Shown here in pieces: positions 48,595-59,202 of a stretch of 64,000 nt of DNA; position 1 is the stretch's first letter; each line of letters begins with the position of its first letter. The position numbers and the translations under genes are program-made. This stretch comes from Candidatus Omnitrophota bacterium. GTDB lineage: Bacteria > Ratteibacteria > UBA8468 > B48-G9 > JAFGKM01. Below the pieces are notes generated by a model, which was given only the letters and a program-made list of their open reading frames with translations, ran no database searches and was not told the origin of the DNA. The stretch covers positions 1 through 64,000 of the forward strand of contig JAMWDI010000005.1 in assembly GCA_023819375.1 (NCBI GenBank), read 5' to 3'.

Positions 48595-49374
48595 TTATTC
48601 TCTTTCTCTTGCAATTCCTCTTTCAGAAGTTTTTATAAATTGAATTATATCTCTAATTTCTTCATAACTGTTTAACTCTTCAAGTTTTTTTAATGCCTCT
48701 TCTGTATTTAGACCAGATTTAAAAATTATTTTATATGCAAGGTGCAAAATTTCAATCTTTTCTTTTGTAAAATTTCTTCTTTTTAATCCAATTACATTTA
48801 CACCGTACGGCCTTGCTGGATGTCCATCTGCTGTGATATAAGGTATTATATCCATTGTAACTTTTGAACACCCTCCAATCATTGAGTGTTTCCCAATTCT
48901 ACAAAATTGATGAATTCCAACAAAACCACCTATAACAGCAAAATCTTCAATTATCACATGTCCAGCAAGTCCTCCATAATTTGCTATTATCACATTATTC
49001 CCAATTTTACAATTATGTGCAATATGTGAATATGCCATCAATAAATTATTATCACCAATCACAGTTTCCTCACCTTCAAAAGTTCCTGGATTAATTGTAA
49101 CAAATTCTCTAATTATGTTATTTTTCCCTATTTTTAAATATGTAACTCCACCTTTATATTTTAAATCCTGTGGTATACTACCAATTACTGCACCTGTGAA
49201 AATCTTTGTATTTTCTCCTATTTCAGTATATCCCTGTAAATGAACATATGGCCCAATTTTACAACCATTACTTATTTTAACCTTACCCTCAATAACTACA
49301 TACGGCCCTATTTCAACGTCTTTTCCTATTTCTGCTTCTTTTGAAATTATTGCTGTTGGATGGATTTTATTCAT
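48595..49374 (-). CDS. lpxA: UDP-N-acetylglucosamine O-acyltransferase
   Basis: 259 residues from the ATG giving MNKIHPTAIISKEAEIGKDV; an in-frame TTG at 49389 lies inside lpxC-fabZ and is unlikely. Left-handed parallel beta-helix hexapeptide repeats continue through GDNNLLMAYSHIAHNCKIGN (catalytic histidine region) and GGFVGIHQFCRIGKHSMIGG. The C-terminal helical part is short. It performs the first step of lipid A synthesis. The start lies directly behind the lpxC-fabZ stop, so translation is coupled. Confidence 0.96.
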   Translation of the reverse strand: MNKIHPTAIISKEAEIGKDVEIGPYVVIEGKVKISNGCKIGPYVHLQGYTEIGENTKIFTGAVIGSIPQDLKYKGGVTYLKIGKNNIIREFVTINPGTFEGEETVIGDNNLLMAYSHIAHNCKIGNNVIIANYGGLAGHVIIEDFAVIGGFVGIHQFCRIGKHSMIGGCSKVTMDIIPYITADGHPARPYGVNVIGLKRRNFTKEKIEILHLAYKIIFKSGLNTEEALKKLEELNSYEEIRDIIQFIKTSERGIARERE

Positions 49375-49375
49375 C

Positions 49376-50698
49376 TTATGGTTCAACAACTGTAAACATT
49401 AAAAGCGCCTCTGCTGCGAGTTTACCATCAACGTAAGTTTTACCTTGAATTTGCCCAACTTTACTTCTTAATTTCACAACTTCAACCTCTATAACCAATT
49501 GATCTCCTGGTCTTACAGTTTTTCTAAATTTAACCTTATCAACACTCATAAAATAAGCAAGTTTCCCTTTATTCTCTTCTTTATTTAACATTAAAACTCC
49601 ACCAACTTGTGCCATTGCTTCAATAATTAAAACACCAGGCATTACAGGTTTTCCAGGAAAATGTCCTTCAAAAAACCATTCATTTATTGTTACATTTTTT
49701 ATTCCAACTGCTCTTGTTTCACTTATTTCAACAATTCTATCAACCAGTAAAAATGGATATCTATGAGGAATAATTTTTTCAATATCTTCAATTTCAAGTT
49801 GAGAACCACTAATTGGTGATAAAATAGGAGAACCAACGCCACTAATTTTTTCTCTTCTTATATATTCTCTTATTTTTCTTACAAGTTTTGTATTTATTGA
49901 ATGTCCACTTTTAATTCCAATTATATGTGCAATAAGATATTTTTTTAACAAAGCAATATCTCCTATTAAATCAACAATTTTGTGTCTAACTAGTTCATCA
50001 TTAAATCTAAATTCATTATTTATAACTCCATTTTTATCAATAATAAGTGTATTATCATAATTGGAACCCTTACCAAGTCCCATATTTCTTAAAATATCAA
50101 TTTCTTCTTTTAAACAAAAAGTCCTTGCTGGGGCTATTTCTTTTTCATATATTTCAGGGGTTATGACAAAAGAGGCAAATTGAGAATTAATATATGTATT
50201 TGGATAATCAAGCGTATAAGAAATTCTGAAATCCTTAGATGGTAAAGCAATTATATGAGAACCATTTTCTGAAATATAAACTGGCTCTTTCAAATAAAAA
50301 ACATCCTTTTCTTCATTTAATTCTTTTATTCCTGCTTCTTTTATTAAATCAACAAAACCTTTTGAACTTCCATCTAAACCAGGACATTCACTCCCATAAA
50401 CTTCAATAAAAACATTATCAATTTCCATTGCATATAAAGCCGAGAGAAGATGTTCTACCGTATGTATTTGAATTCTGTCATTTCCAATAGATGTTCTTCT
50501 TGGATACTTATTTGTATCAAGAAGATTGTCTATATCAACAGATATTATTTCTGTATTATCAATATCTTTTTTTAAAAAAACAATGCCAGTATTTGGTGGT
50601 GCAGGCTTAAAAACTAATTTACAGTTTTCTCCAGTATGTAATCCTATTCCTTCAACACTAACGGATTTTTCAATGGTCTTCTGAAGTTTTCTTTCCAT
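49376..50698 (-). CDS. lpxC-fabZ: LpxC deacetylase fused to FabZ dehydratase
   Basis: 440 residues from ATG 50698 (the upstream TTG is less likely). Residues 1-285 are Lpx[15 protein letters not shown], zinc ligands in [13 protein letters not shown] (near 77) and [13 protein letters not shown] (near 235). Residues 300-440 are Fab[14 protein letters not shown] (near 308) and [20 protein letters not shown] with the catalytic H and E. It joins the committed step of lipid A synthesis to the hydroxyacyl-ACP pathway competing for the same precursor. It overlaps lpxD by 29 bases. Confidence 0.97.
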   Translation of the reverse strand: MERKLQKTIEKSVSVEGIGLHTGENCKLVFKPAPPNTGIVFLKKDIDNTEIISVDIDNLLDTNKYPRRTSIGNDRIQIHTVEHLLSALYAMEIDNVFIEVYGSECPGLDGSSKGFVDLIKEAGIKELNEEKDVFYLKEPVYISENGSHIIALPSKDFRISYTLDYPNTYINSQFASFVITPEIYEKEIAPARTFCLKEEIDILRNMGLGKGSNYDNTLIIDKNGVINNEFRFNDELVRHKIVDLIGDIALLKKYLIAHIIGIKSGHSINTKLVRKIREYIRREKISGVGSPILSPISGSQLEIEDIEKIIPHRYPFLLVDRIVEISETRAVGIKNVTINEWFFEGHFPGKPVMPGVLIIEAMAQVGGVLMLNKEENKGKLAYFMSVDKVKFRKTVRPGDQLVIEVEVVKLRSKVGQIQGKTYVDGKLAAEALLMFTVVEP

Positions 50699-51725
50699 TT
50701 TTTTCAAGTTCTTTTATCCTTTCCTCAAGTTTTTTAATTCTTTCTATTAACTCAGGGACTTTTCTTATATATGCCTGATACCTCATATCTTCCCATTTTT
50801 CTCTTGCAGGAAAACCCGTGACATGAGTATTTGGTGGAACATTTTTGGTAACACCTGCTTTACCACCAATAATTGCATTATCACCAATATTTATATGACC
50901 TATTATACCTGCTTGTCCAGCAATTATTACGTTTTTTCCTATTACTGTACTTCCCGAAATACCTACTTGCGCAACAATTATTGAATTATCTCCTATATAC
51001 ACATTATGAGCAATTTGAACAAGGTTATCTATTTTAACACCATTACCGATATATGTTTTATCAAATCTTGCTCTATCAATTGTAACATTAGAACCAATTT
51101 CAACATCATTTCCAATTTCAACAGTTCCAATTTGTGGAATTTTATGATGAACTCCTTTTACAGTCGCAAAACCAAATCCATCCCCTCCTATGACCGTTCC
51201 AGGATGTATTATAACACGGTCTCCTATTTTAATCCTTTCTCTTATTACCACATGAGGATAAATTAAACAATCACATCCAATTTTAGTATAATGTCCTATA
51301 TATACTCCTGCTCCAATTACTGTTCTATCACCAATTTTGGCATAATCTTCTATAACTGCAAAAGGCTGAATTGAAACATCTTTTCCAATAGAAACATTTT
51401 TTCCTATAATTGCTGTTGGGTGAATCCCAGGAGGAAAAGTAATTGGTTCAGGACCTACAAGTGACATTATTTTTGCAAATGCAAGCGATGGATTTTCCAC
51501 TTGAATTAATGTTATTCCATTTACATAATCACTTATATCATATCCAACAATTATAGCAGATGCTTTTGTTGTATATAAAAGATTTTTGTATTTTTTATTT
51601 GCTATAAAAGTTAAATCCCCAGGTTTTGCCTCTTTTATTCCAGAAATACCTGTAATAACAACATTTTCATCTCCTATAATTTTACCACCAACAATTTCTG
51701 CTATTTCTCTTACTGTTTTGTTCAT
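50670..51725 (-). CDS. lpxD: UDP-3-O-acylglucosamine N-acyltransferase
   Basis: 351 residues. It has an N-terminal uridine-binding domain ([19 protein letters not shown]), hexapeptide beta-helix repeats with the [20 protein letters not shown] catalytic region (near 235), and a C-terminal coiled helix ([19 protein letters not shown]). It is the third enzyme of lipid A synthesis. It overlaps skp upstream as ATGA and lpxC-fabZ downstream. Confidence 0.96.
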   Translation of the reverse strand: MNKTVREIAEIVGGKIIGDENVVITGISGIKEAKPGDLTFIANKKYKNLLYTTKASAIIVGYDISDYVNGITLIQVENPSLAFAKIMSLVGPEPITFPPGIHPTAIIGKNVSIGKDVSIQPFAVIEDYAKIGDRTVIGAGVYIGHYTKIGCDCLIYPHVVIRERIKIGDRVIIHPGTVIGGDGFGFATVKGVHHKIPQIGTVEIGNDVEIGSNVTIDRARFDKTYIGNGVKIDNLVQIAHNVYIGDNSIIVAQVGISGSTVIGKNVIIAGQAGIIGHINIGDNAIIGGKAGVTKNVPPNTHVTGFPAREKWEDMRYQAYIRKVPELIERIKKLEERIKELEKNGKKTSEDH

Positions 51726-52222
51726 TTTTTATTCAATATTTTTATTATTTCATCTGTAATATCAACTGAATTTTCTCCATAAAGAATCAATCTTGAATCT
51801 ATAACAACCAAATATCCATTCTTTTTAGCATATTCAGATATTGCAGATTTAATCTCATTGAAAAGTTGTTCTTCCAGCGCATTACCTTTTTCATCAAGTT
51901 TTCTTTTAGTCTCTGTCCATCTTTTTGAAAATTCTTGAATTTTATTTTTAATTTCATTTTCTCTTTTAGTTCTCTCTTCTGGTTTTAACATATCTTTCTT
52001 TTTTTCATATTCTTCCTGTAATTTTTTTATTTCTTCCTGCAATTTATCCATATTTTTCTGTTCCTCATCAACTTCTTTCCTGAAAGATTCCTGAACTTTC
52101 TTTGCTTTTTCATAATTTTCAAAAACTTTTTTTATATCTACATATCCAATTTTACCGCTTTGAGAAAAAACACTTAAACAGAAAAACCCCAAAAAAACTA
52201 ATAAAATCTTTTTCACTTTCAT
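51722..52222 (-). CDS. skp: Periplasmic chaperone Skp/OmpH-like
   Basis: 166 residues with a signal peptide ([19 protein letters not shown]). The mature start [20 protein letters not shown] is followed by a long charged coiled coil (about residues 40-110) and a C-terminal strand region ([13 protein letters not shown]), the tentacle fold of Skp. It holds unfolded outer membrane proteins for BamA, which is encoded 22 bases upstream. Confidence 0.92.
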   Translation of the reverse strand: MKVKKILLVFLGFFCLSVFSQSGKIGYVDIKKVFENYEKAKKVQESFRKEVDEEQKNMDKLQEEIKKLQEEYEKKKDMLKPEERTKRENEIKNKIQEFSKRWTETKRKLDEKGNALEEQLFNEIKSAISEYAKKNGYLVVIDSRLILYGENSVDITDEIIKILNKK

Positions 52223-52244
52223 TTCCTCCTTTCTTTTTTAATTT

Positions 52245-54431
52245 TTAAAATCCAAAACTTATCCCAATATGAAATCTTCCTTTCTTCTCTCCTGGCTCAG
52301 CGTCTAAACCATAACCATAATATATCTCAATTGGAAAAAATGGATAATTAACTTTTATACCTATACCTATCCCTTTTTTCAATTCATCAATACCGCTCCA
52401 ATCTTTAAAAACATTTCCTATATCAAAAAATAAAATCCCATAAAAAATATCTTGATATAAAGGATATAATATTTCAAAATTCTGTGCAAATATAACATTT
52501 CCTCCAACATTATATCCATATTCTTTTGGGCCCAGCCCTCTTTCTATATATCCTCTAACTGTTCCAATTCCACCCCCAAAAAATCTTTCATAAAGTGGGA
52601 CATCTCTATCTATATATCCTGCAAGAGTTTTACTATGAAAAATAATATTTCTAAATGGATAATAATAATGATTTTCTATCGTTGTCTTCATAAAATTTAA
52701 ATCTCCTCCAATTCCTGCATATTCAATTGCAAATCTTAACTTATCACCCTTTTTGGGAAATCTTTCACTATCAAGATTGGAAAAAGTTAAACTTGTTACT
52801 AAACTATTCTTTTTCCATTCTCCTTCTTCATAGAAAGGAATTTCAATATCTGTAAGTTCTGTATTTTCACTTATAAATTTAAATCCTAATGTAAAGTTTT
52901 CCCATCTTCTACCTATTCTCAGATCAAAACCGGTTGCTCTTTCAGTCCAATCATCCCATATCTTTGTCAATCTGTAAATATCTGGACCAAAATAAACAGG
53001 CCTATCAAAAAGATATGGTTCTGTAAAACTAAACATATAGTTTCTTTTTGTTGAACCTATCTCAAAAGTAAGTGCTATTTGTTGTCCTCCACCAACAAAT
53101 TTTGGTGGATTTGTTATATCAAAATTTAATTGTTGAATACTTACCATTCCAATAAACTTATCTATACTGCTATATCCTCCTCCAATTAGAAAAAAACCAG
53201 TTTTTTCTCTTTCCTTAACATCAACAATAATATTTGCTTTACCTTCTTCCACAGTTTCAGGATAAATTTTTATTTCTTCAAAATAATTAGTATCTCTTAA
53301 ATTATTGAAACTTTTTCTTATTTTTTCTCCTGTAATCTCATCTCCAGGTTCAATTTTAATTTCCCGTCTTATAACTTTATCCTTTGTTATTCTATTTCCC
53401 TTTATTTTGATCTCCTCTGTATAATATTTACTCTCAGGTTCTATGAAATATGTAATATTTATTTTATTTTCTTTCACTTCAGGAAAATATTCTACATTAC
53501 ACTTTATATATCCTTTATCCGAATAAAACTGATGTAAATTTCTAATACTTTCTTCATTTTTCTTTGAATTAAAAACTTCACCCTCTTTTAACAAAATGTT
53601 TTTTTTAACTTCTTCAATATCAAAAATTAAATTCCCTTCAAGTTTAATATCCCCTGTATAATAAATCTTCCCTTCATTTATAAGAAATTTAACAATCAAT
53701 CCTTTCTCCCCAGATTCAACAACCTGATCAACTTTTACTTCCATAAATCCATTTTCAGTATAAAAATTTTTAATCTTCTCAACATCTGCCTTTAATGTTT
53801 CTTCTTTATAAGTCCCTTTAATAAATGGCATTCTTCTTTCTTTTGTTTTAATTAATTTTTTCAATCTTTTACTAGTAAACTTCTCATTACCTTCAAACAA
53901 AATTTTTTCAACAAAGATTTTACCTTTTTCGTTTATCTTTATAAAAATCACGCTTTTTCCTTCGCTTTCTTTTATTTCATATCCTATTTCACATAAAGGA
54001 TAACCTTTTTTATAATATTCATTTTTTATTTTTTCTATGCCTTCTTCAAGTTTTTCTTTAATTAAAATTTCACCCTCTTTAATTCCGATAAGGTTCTTTA
54101 ATTTTTTTGTTTTGAAAACTTTGTTTCCTTCAAAATTTATTTTTTCTATAATTGGATTTTCTTCAAGTTTAATATTTACCATTAATCCCTCTTCAGTTTC
54201 CTCTATAGAATAATCAATTTTTCTAAAATATCCTGTTTTAATTAAATTTTCTATATCTTTTTTTAGCATTTCCTCATTAAAATCACTACCTTTTCTCATT
54301 TTCATTATTAAAAAAATTTTTTCTTCCGAAATATTCTTATTGCCAATTATATTTATTTTTGAAATTTTTAATGAAGAAAAAAGTGGAAAGTTAAGTATGA
54401 AAAGCACCAACAGGGCTTTCTTTATTTTCAC
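52245..54431 (-). CDS. bamA: Outer membrane protein assembly factor BamA
   Basis: 728 residues from a GTG start with GGAG 7 bases before it. It has a short signal peptide (to about residue 20), five POTRA-like repeats (for example ISKINIIGNKNISEEKIFLI, and VEKILFEGNEKFTSKRLKKL), and from about residue 400 an Omp85 beta-barrel with the VRGYIERGLGPKEYG lid-lock type motif and a terminal phenylalanine (GISFGF). It inserts beta-barrel proteins into the outer membrane. Its 5-prime end overlaps clpC by 41 bases. Confidence 0.96.
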   Translation of the reverse strand: MKIKKALLVLFILNFPLFSSLKISKINIIGNKNISEEKIFLIMKMRKGSDFNEEMLKKDIENLIKTGYFRKIDYSIEETEEGLMVNIKLEENPIIEKINFEGNKVFKTKKLKNLIGIKEGEILIKEKLEEGIEKIKNEYYKKGYPLCEIGYEIKESEGKSVIFIKINEKGKIFVEKILFEGNEKFTSKRLKKLIKTKERRMPFIKGTYKEETLKADVEKIKNFYTENGFMEVKVDQVVESGEKGLIVKFLINEGKIYYTGDIKLEGNLIFDIEEVKKNILLKEGEVFNSKKNEESIRNLHQFYSDKGYIKCNVEYFPEVKENKINITYFIEPESKYYTEEIKIKGNRITKDKVIRREIKIEPGDEITGEKIRKSFNNLRDTNYFEEIKIYPETVEEGKANIIVDVKEREKTGFFLIGGGYSSIDKFIGMVSIQQLNFDITNPPKFVGGGQQIALTFEIGSTKRNYMFSFTEPYLFDRPVYFGPDIYRLTKIWDDWTERATGFDLRIGRRWENFTLGFKFISENTELTDIEIPFYEEGEWKKNSLVTSLTFSNLDSERFPKKGDKLRFAIEYAGIGGDLNFMKTTIENHYYYPFRNIIFHSKTLAGYIDRDVPLYERFFGGGIGTVRGYIERGLGPKEYGYNVGGNVIFAQNFEILYPLYQDIFYGILFFDIGNVFKDWSGIDELKKGIGIGIKVNYPFFPIEIYYGYGLDAEPGEKKGRFHIGISFGF

Positions 54432-56922
54432 CTATATCTCCTTTCTCTTTTTTAGAAAATATAAGAATCTCTCCTTTTCTCTCAACAATTATAACATCCC
54501 CTTCCTGAAAATTTCCTTTTAGAATTTCATCTGATATGGGATCTTCTATATATCTTGAAATAGTTCTTCTTAAAGGTCTTGCCCCAAATTCTGGATTTGT
54601 TCCTTTTTCTATAAGAAATTTTTTGACTTCTTCATTTACAATCATATCTACCTTCATTTCTTTCAATCTTTCTCTTACTTTTTCAAGTTCAATTTCAACA
54701 ATTTTCATAAGATGTTCTTGTGTTAAAGGATGGAATATAATTATTTCATCAAGTCTATTAAGAAATTCTGGCCTAAATGTTTTTTTAACTCTATCAAAAA
54801 TATCTCTCTTTAATTCTTCGAAAGAGAATTTTTCTTCAGGAGAAAGAAAACCTATGATTGATTTATTTTTAAAAACATCTGTTCCTATATTTGAAGTCAT
54901 AATAATAATTGCATTTTTAAAACTTACACTTCTTCCAAAACTATCTGTTAATCTCCCATCCTCAAGTATCTGTAATAATAAATTGAAAACATCTGGATGG
55001 GCTTTTTCAATCTCATCAAAAAGAACTACACAATAAGGTCTTCTTCTAACTCTTTCAGTTAACTGTCCTCCTTCTTCATACCCAACATATCCCGGAGGTG
55101 CACCTATAAGCCGACTAATAGAAAATTTCTCCATATATTCTGACATATCAATCTGAATTAATGCATTTTCATTCCCAAAAAGGAATTCTGCAAGTGCACG
55201 AGCAAGAAGTGTCTTCCCTACACCTGTTGGCCCAAGAAATAAGAAACTACCTATGGGTTTTCGTGGATCTTTCAAGCCTGCCCTTGATCTTCTTATTGCC
55301 TTACTAATTGAAATTATTGCCTCATCTTGTCCAACAACTATTTTATGTAAATAAGATTCCATTTCAATTAACTTTTCCTTTTCTTCTTTGCATAATTGAG
55401 AAATAGGAATTCCTGTCCATTGAGAAACAACTTCAGCAATATTTTCTTTACGAACAACTTTTTCTTCTTCTGGAATTAGATTCATCCAATTTTCTCTTAA
55501 GAAATCAATTTTATTTTTCAATTCTCTTTCTTTATCCCTCAATGAAGTTAAAAGTTCATAATTCTGCTCTCTCATTGCTTTTATTTTCTCTTCTTCAACA
55601 TATTTAAGTTCCTCTAACATTTTCTCTATCTCTGGAGGTTCTTTATAAAGTTTTAATCTCTTCTGGCTTGCTGCTTCATCTATAAGGTCTATCGCTTTAT
55701 CTGGAAGAAATCTATCCGAAATATATCTATCACTTAATTTTGCTGCTGCTTCTATTGCCTCATCTGAAATTTTCAGTTTATGATGACTTTCATATTTTTC
55801 TCTCAAGCCTTTTAAAATTTCTATTGTATCTTCAACACTTGGTGGATTAATAATAACCGGTTGAAATCTTCTTTCAAGTGCACCATCTCTTTCTATATAT
55901 TTTCTGTATTCATCAAGAGTTGTTGCTCCAATACATTGAATTTCTCCTCTCGCAAGAAATGGTTTTAGAATATTTGAAGCATCAATTGCTCCTTCTGCTC
56001 CACCCGCACCTACAAGAGTATGTATTTCATCTATAAAAATTATTACATTTCCTGAATTTCTAATTTCATCAAGAACAACTTTTACTCTCTGTTCAAATTC
56101 TCCTCTATATTTAGTCCCCGCAACCATACCAGGAAGATCAAGCATAACAATTCTTTTGTCTTTCAAAAGTTCAGGCGCTTTACCACTGGCAATTTTTTGA
56201 GCAAGTCCTTCTACTATTGCTGTTTTTCCAACCCCTGGTTCTCCAAGTAAAACTGGATTGTTTTTCTTTCTTCTACACAATATCTGAATAACTCTCTCAA
56301 TTTCCTTTTCTCTTCCTATAACTGGGTCAAGTTTCCCTTCAAGAGCAAGTTTTGTTAAATCTTTCCCAAAAGTATCAAGTGCAGGAGTTTTCAATTTTTT
56401 CTGAATATGTGGTTGTTTATAAGTTGACTCTCTTTTATAGTCATATCCTTCTTTATCATCAATTGTATATGGTGCAATCCCAGGTTCAGAATCCTTCAAA
56501 AGTTCATCAAGTATACTCCTTGCTCTATCAGCAGTAACACCATATTTTTTCAAGATTTGAGCAGGTAGTGAATCTGCTTCAAGTAAAATACCTATAAGCA
56601 AATGCTCACTTCCAATATAAGAATGTCCTAAATATTGAGCCTCTCTAACAGAATATTCAAGAACTCTTTTTGAAGCAGGACTTAAAGGTAGATCTCCTTT
56701 GTAAAAAGGAACGCCTATCTTTATTACCTTCTCTATTTCATATTTCAATCTTTCAATTTCAACTCCAAGATAATGTAATATTGCAACCCCCATTCCTTCA
56801 CCTTCATATAGCATGGCGAGAAAGATATGTTCAGGCTCAACTCTGTTGTGGCCATATTTAACTGCTTCTTTTCTTGCCATTTCAAGTATTACTTTTACTC
56901 TGTTTGTAAATCTCTCAAACAT
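54391..56922 (-). CDS. clpC: AAA+ unfoldase ClpC
   Basis: 843 residues. It has two N-terminal Clp repeats (VEPEHIFLAMLYEGEGMGVA, and YIGSEHLLIGILLEADSLPA), AAA1 with Walker A GEPGVGKT (near 208), a UVR-like middle coil (KYVEEEKIKAMREQNYELLTSL-type), AAA2 with GPTGVGKT (near 555), and an IIGFLSPEE loop of the IGF type that docks ClpP. It unfolds substrates, including arginine-phosphorylated ones, for ClpP. It overlaps mcsB upstream and bamA downstream. Confidence 0.97.
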   Translation of the reverse strand: MFERFTNRVKVILEMARKEAVKYGHNRVEPEHIFLAMLYEGEGMGVAILHYLGVEIERLKYEIEKVIKIGVPFYKGDLPLSPASKRVLEYSVREAQYLGHSYIGSEHLLIGILLEADSLPAQILKKYGVTADRARSILDELLKDSEPGIAPYTIDDKEGYDYKRESTYKQPHIQKKLKTPALDTFGKDLTKLALEGKLDPVIGREKEIERVIQILCRRKKNNPVLLGEPGVGKTAIVEGLAQKIASGKAPELLKDKRIVMLDLPGMVAGTKYRGEFEQRVKVVLDEIRNSGNVIIFIDEIHTLVGAGGAEGAIDASNILKPFLARGEIQCIGATTLDEYRKYIERDGALERRFQPVIINPPSVEDTIEILKGLREKYESHHKLKISDEAIEAAAKLSDRYISDRFLPDKAIDLIDEAASQKRLKLYKEPPEIEKMLEELKYVEEEKIKAMREQNYELLTSLRDKERELKNKIDFLRENWMNLIPEEEKVVRKENIAEVVSQWTGIPISQLCKEEKEKLIEMESYLHKIVVGQDEAIISISKAIRRSRAGLKDPRKPIGSFLFLGPTGVGKTLLARALAEFLFGNENALIQIDMSEYMEKFSISRLIGAPPGYVGYEEGGQLTERVRRRPYCVVLFDEIEKAHPDVFNLLLQILEDGRLTDSFGRSVSFKNAIIIMTSNIGTDVFKNKSIIGFLSPEEKFSFEELKRDIFDRVKKTFRPEFLNRLDEIIIFHPLTQEHLMKIVEIELEKVRERLKEMKVDMIVNEEVKKFLIEKGTNPEFGARPLRRTISRYIEDPISDEILKGNFQEGDVIIVERKGEILIFSKKEKGDIGENKESPVGAFHT

Positions 56923-57958
56923 TTAATTTCTCCATAAGAATTCTTTTTAATATTTTACCCTCATTTTTATAAAAAAGATAGATTAATTTTTTCTCATATT
57001 TTGAAAGAAAAGTGAAAAATATATTTTTAAATTCTTCCCTTCCAATTTTTAAGATTTTTGTTTTATAGGCAAGAAAAAGAAGAGAATAAAAATCTCCAAA
57101 ATTTTTATCCATTTCTCTTTTTGTAAATAATCCATTTTTCAGTGTTATAAATATTTTTTTTCTCAAATTTTTATCCATTTCTATTTCTTTGATACATTTT
57201 TTTTCTTCATCTGTAAGTAATTTTACCACACTCTCAAGTTCTTCCACAATTTCTTCTTCTGTTTTACCTGTGGTCTCTGTTGAGGAAATCTGATAAATAC
57301 TTCCAAAAGGTAAACTTCCTTCTCCGTAAAAACCTCTGATTGCAATTCCAACTTTTTCAATTACCTTAAATATAATTTTATCCCTTTTTAAAAATTTTAT
57401 TCCAGGAATATTCATTAAAACAGATGCTCTTAAACCAGTTCCAACATTTGTTAAACAGGTTGTCAAATATCCAATATGTGGTAAAAATGCATATTCAACC
57501 TTTTCACCAATATAATCATCTATTTCATTGACAATCTTTAAACATCTTTTAAGATTTAAACCAGGAAAAATTGACTGTATTCTTAAATGGTCCTCTTCAT
57601 TTATCATAATAGTTGCTTTTTTCTTAGGTATAATTATAACCTTACCACAAGTATAATTTTCTGAAAATTCTCTACTTATTAAATGTTTTTCAAGAAGAAT
57701 ATTTCTTTCTTTATCAGTAAGTGAGGAAATATCAACAATAAAAACCTTATCAAAAGGAGAACTAAAGAAAAGGGAAGTCAATATTTCTTCAATCTTTTTA
57801 CTTTCATGATGGTTCATATTATATGGAAATGGAAATCCTCTGATATTTCTAGCAATCCTTACTCTTGAACTTATCACAATTTTGTCAAAATTTGAATATA
57901 TCCAATCAATATCTTTTTTTATTGACTCAAAAGGAAGAAATTTATATACTTTTTCCAT
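56915..57958 (-). CDS. mcsB: Protein-arginine kinase McsB
   Basis: 347 residues of the guanido-kinase fold: VISSRVRIARNIRGFPFP (near 29-46), VNEEDHLRI-like INEEDHLRIQSIFPG (near 118), NVGTGLRASVLMNIPG (near 170) and GSIYQISSTETTGKTEEEIV. It lacks an N-terminal creatine-kinase lobe, as McsB does. It phosphorylates protein arginines, marking them for ClpC-ClpP. It lies between mcsA and clpC, overlapping both, the arrangement known from Firmicutes but without a ctsR gene in view. Confidence 0.95.
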   Translation of the reverse strand: MEKVYKFLPFESIKKDIDWIYSNFDKIVISSRVRIARNIRGFPFPYNMNHHESKKIEEILTSLFFSSPFDKVFIVDISSLTDKERNILLEKHLISREFSENYTCGKVIIIPKKKATIMINEEDHLRIQSIFPGLNLKRCLKIVNEIDDYIGEKVEYAFLPHIGYLTTCLTNVGTGLRASVLMNIPGIKFLKRDKIIFKVIEKVGIAIRGFYGEGSLPFGSIYQISSTETTGKTEEEIVEELESVVKLLTDEEKKCIKEIEMDKNLRKKIFITLKNGLFTKREMDKNFGDFYSLLFLAYKTKILKIGREEFKNIFFTFLSKYEKKLIYLFYKNEGKILKRILMEKLNV

Positions 57959-58328
57959 TTAATTTTACACTTTTAATTAAAAAACCTTTAATATCATTCA
58001 AAAAATTTTTAATTTTTTCTACATTTTTAAATTCTTTTGGGAATTTCCCTTTATAGATGATACTTGTGTGAATTTTTTTCATATACTTTATTACATCTTC
58101 GTAAAAATACTCATAACAGAAACTACAACCTAAAAATCTATATTCTCTAAAATCATCAACGGTATATCCACAAAAAGGACATTTTTTCTTTTTGTTTTTT
58201 ACTTTTTTATCCTTGAAAATAAATTTTTTATAACAATTTTCACAAAAATTTAATAATCGTCTCTTCTTTCCGTTTGAAAGTTTAAATCTTATGTAAATTT
58301 TGTCTCCACAAATAGAGCATTTATTCAT
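57942..58328 (-). CDS. mcsA: McsA-like zinc-finger activator
   Basis: 128 residues from ATG 58328; a TTG 24 bases upstream is in frame but lies in the aminotransferase gene. It has four CxxC pairs: CSICGD, CENCYK, CPFCGY and CSFCYE, arranged as two zinc modules like McsA. The C-terminal half is helical and charged; the usual UVR motif is not obvious. It is expected to activate McsB and adapt substrates. It overlaps mcsB. Confidence 0.85.
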   Translation of the reverse strand: MNKCSICGDKIYIRFKLSNGKKRRLLNFCENCYKKFIFKDKKVKNKKKKCPFCGYTVDDFREYRFLGCSFCYEYFYEDVIKYMKKIHTSIIYKGKFPKEFKNVEKIKNFLNDIKGFLIKSVKLNGKSI

Positions 58329-59199
58329 AAATTGGTATTCCCTCTTCTTCAATTATTTTATGGAATTCATCCCTGATTTTTAATGTAATTTTACCCGGTT
58401 TACCATCACCTATAATTCTTCCATCCACTTTTACAACTGGAACAATTTCTGCAGCAGTTCCTGTAAGGAAACACTCATCACTTATAAATATATCATATCT
58501 TGTTATATTTTCTTCTTTAACTTCAAGACCAATTTTATCTCCTATATTAATAACTACTTCTCTTGTTATGCCTGGTAAAGCACCTGCAGAAATAGGAGGA
58601 GTAATAAGTTTATTTTTTTTAATTATAAAAATATTTTCTCCTGTGCATTCACTAACATAGCCAAACTGATTTAAAATTAAGCCCTCTGTTGCGCCTGAAT
58701 TATTTGCTTCTATCTTTGCAAGTATATTGTTAAGATAATTCAACGATTTTATTGCAGGATTTAAAGTTTCACTCATATTTCTTCTTGTGGGAACTGTCAC
58801 AACATCAATTCCCTTTTCATAAAGAGATTCTGGATATAATTGAATTTTGCTTGCAATTATAAAAATTGTCGGCTTTTTACATTTTCTCGGATCAAGTCCA
58901 AGATCTCCTACCCCTCGTGTAACAACAATCCTTATATAACTATCTTTCAAGTTGTTTTTCCTAACAGTCTCTATTACTGCTTTTTTAAATTCTTCAAATT
59001 TTAAAGGGATTTCAAGAGATATTGCTTTTGCTGAATTATAAAGTCTTAAAAGATGTTCATCAAGTTTAAAAATTTTACCATTATAACTTCTCAATCCTTC
59101 AAAAACACCATCTCCATATAAAAGCCCATGATCAAAAACAGAAATTTTTGCTTCTTCTTCAGTAACGTATTTCCCATTTAAATATATCAAAAGTCCCAT
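58321..59199 (-). CDS. ilvE: Class IV aminotransferase (branched-chain type)
   Basis: 292 residues. YLNGKYVTEEEAKISVFDHGLLYGDGVFEGLRSYNGKIF starts the fold; the PLP lysine is in IKSLNYLNNI (near 147), followed by GLILNQFGYVSECTGENIFI and DECFLTGTAAEIVPV. This suits branched-chain aminotransferase; D-alanine aminotransferase and ADC lyase are alternatives. It lies between lolD (3 bases) and mcsA (overlap). Confidence 0.88.
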   Translation of the reverse strand: MGLLIYLNGKYVTEEEAKISVFDHGLLYGDGVFEGLRSYNGKIFKLDEHLLRLYNSAKAISLEIPLKFEEFKKAVIETVRKNNLKDSYIRIVVTRGVGDLGLDPRKCKKPTIFIIASKIQLYPESLYEKGIDVVTVPTRRNMSETLNPAIKSLNYLNNILAKIEANNSGATEGLILNQFGYVSECTGENIFIIKKNKLITPPISAGALPGITREVVINIGDKIGLEVKEENITRYDIFISDECFLTGTAAEIVPVVKVDGRIIGDGKPGKITLKIRDEFHKIIEEEGIPIYE

Positions 59200-59202
59200 C
59201 CC

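Noticed and set aside
54536-55036. 166-codon plus-strand open frame
   Set aside because: It is antisense to the clpC coding region, whose frame is fully explained, and shows only the reflected composition of conserved AAA motifs.
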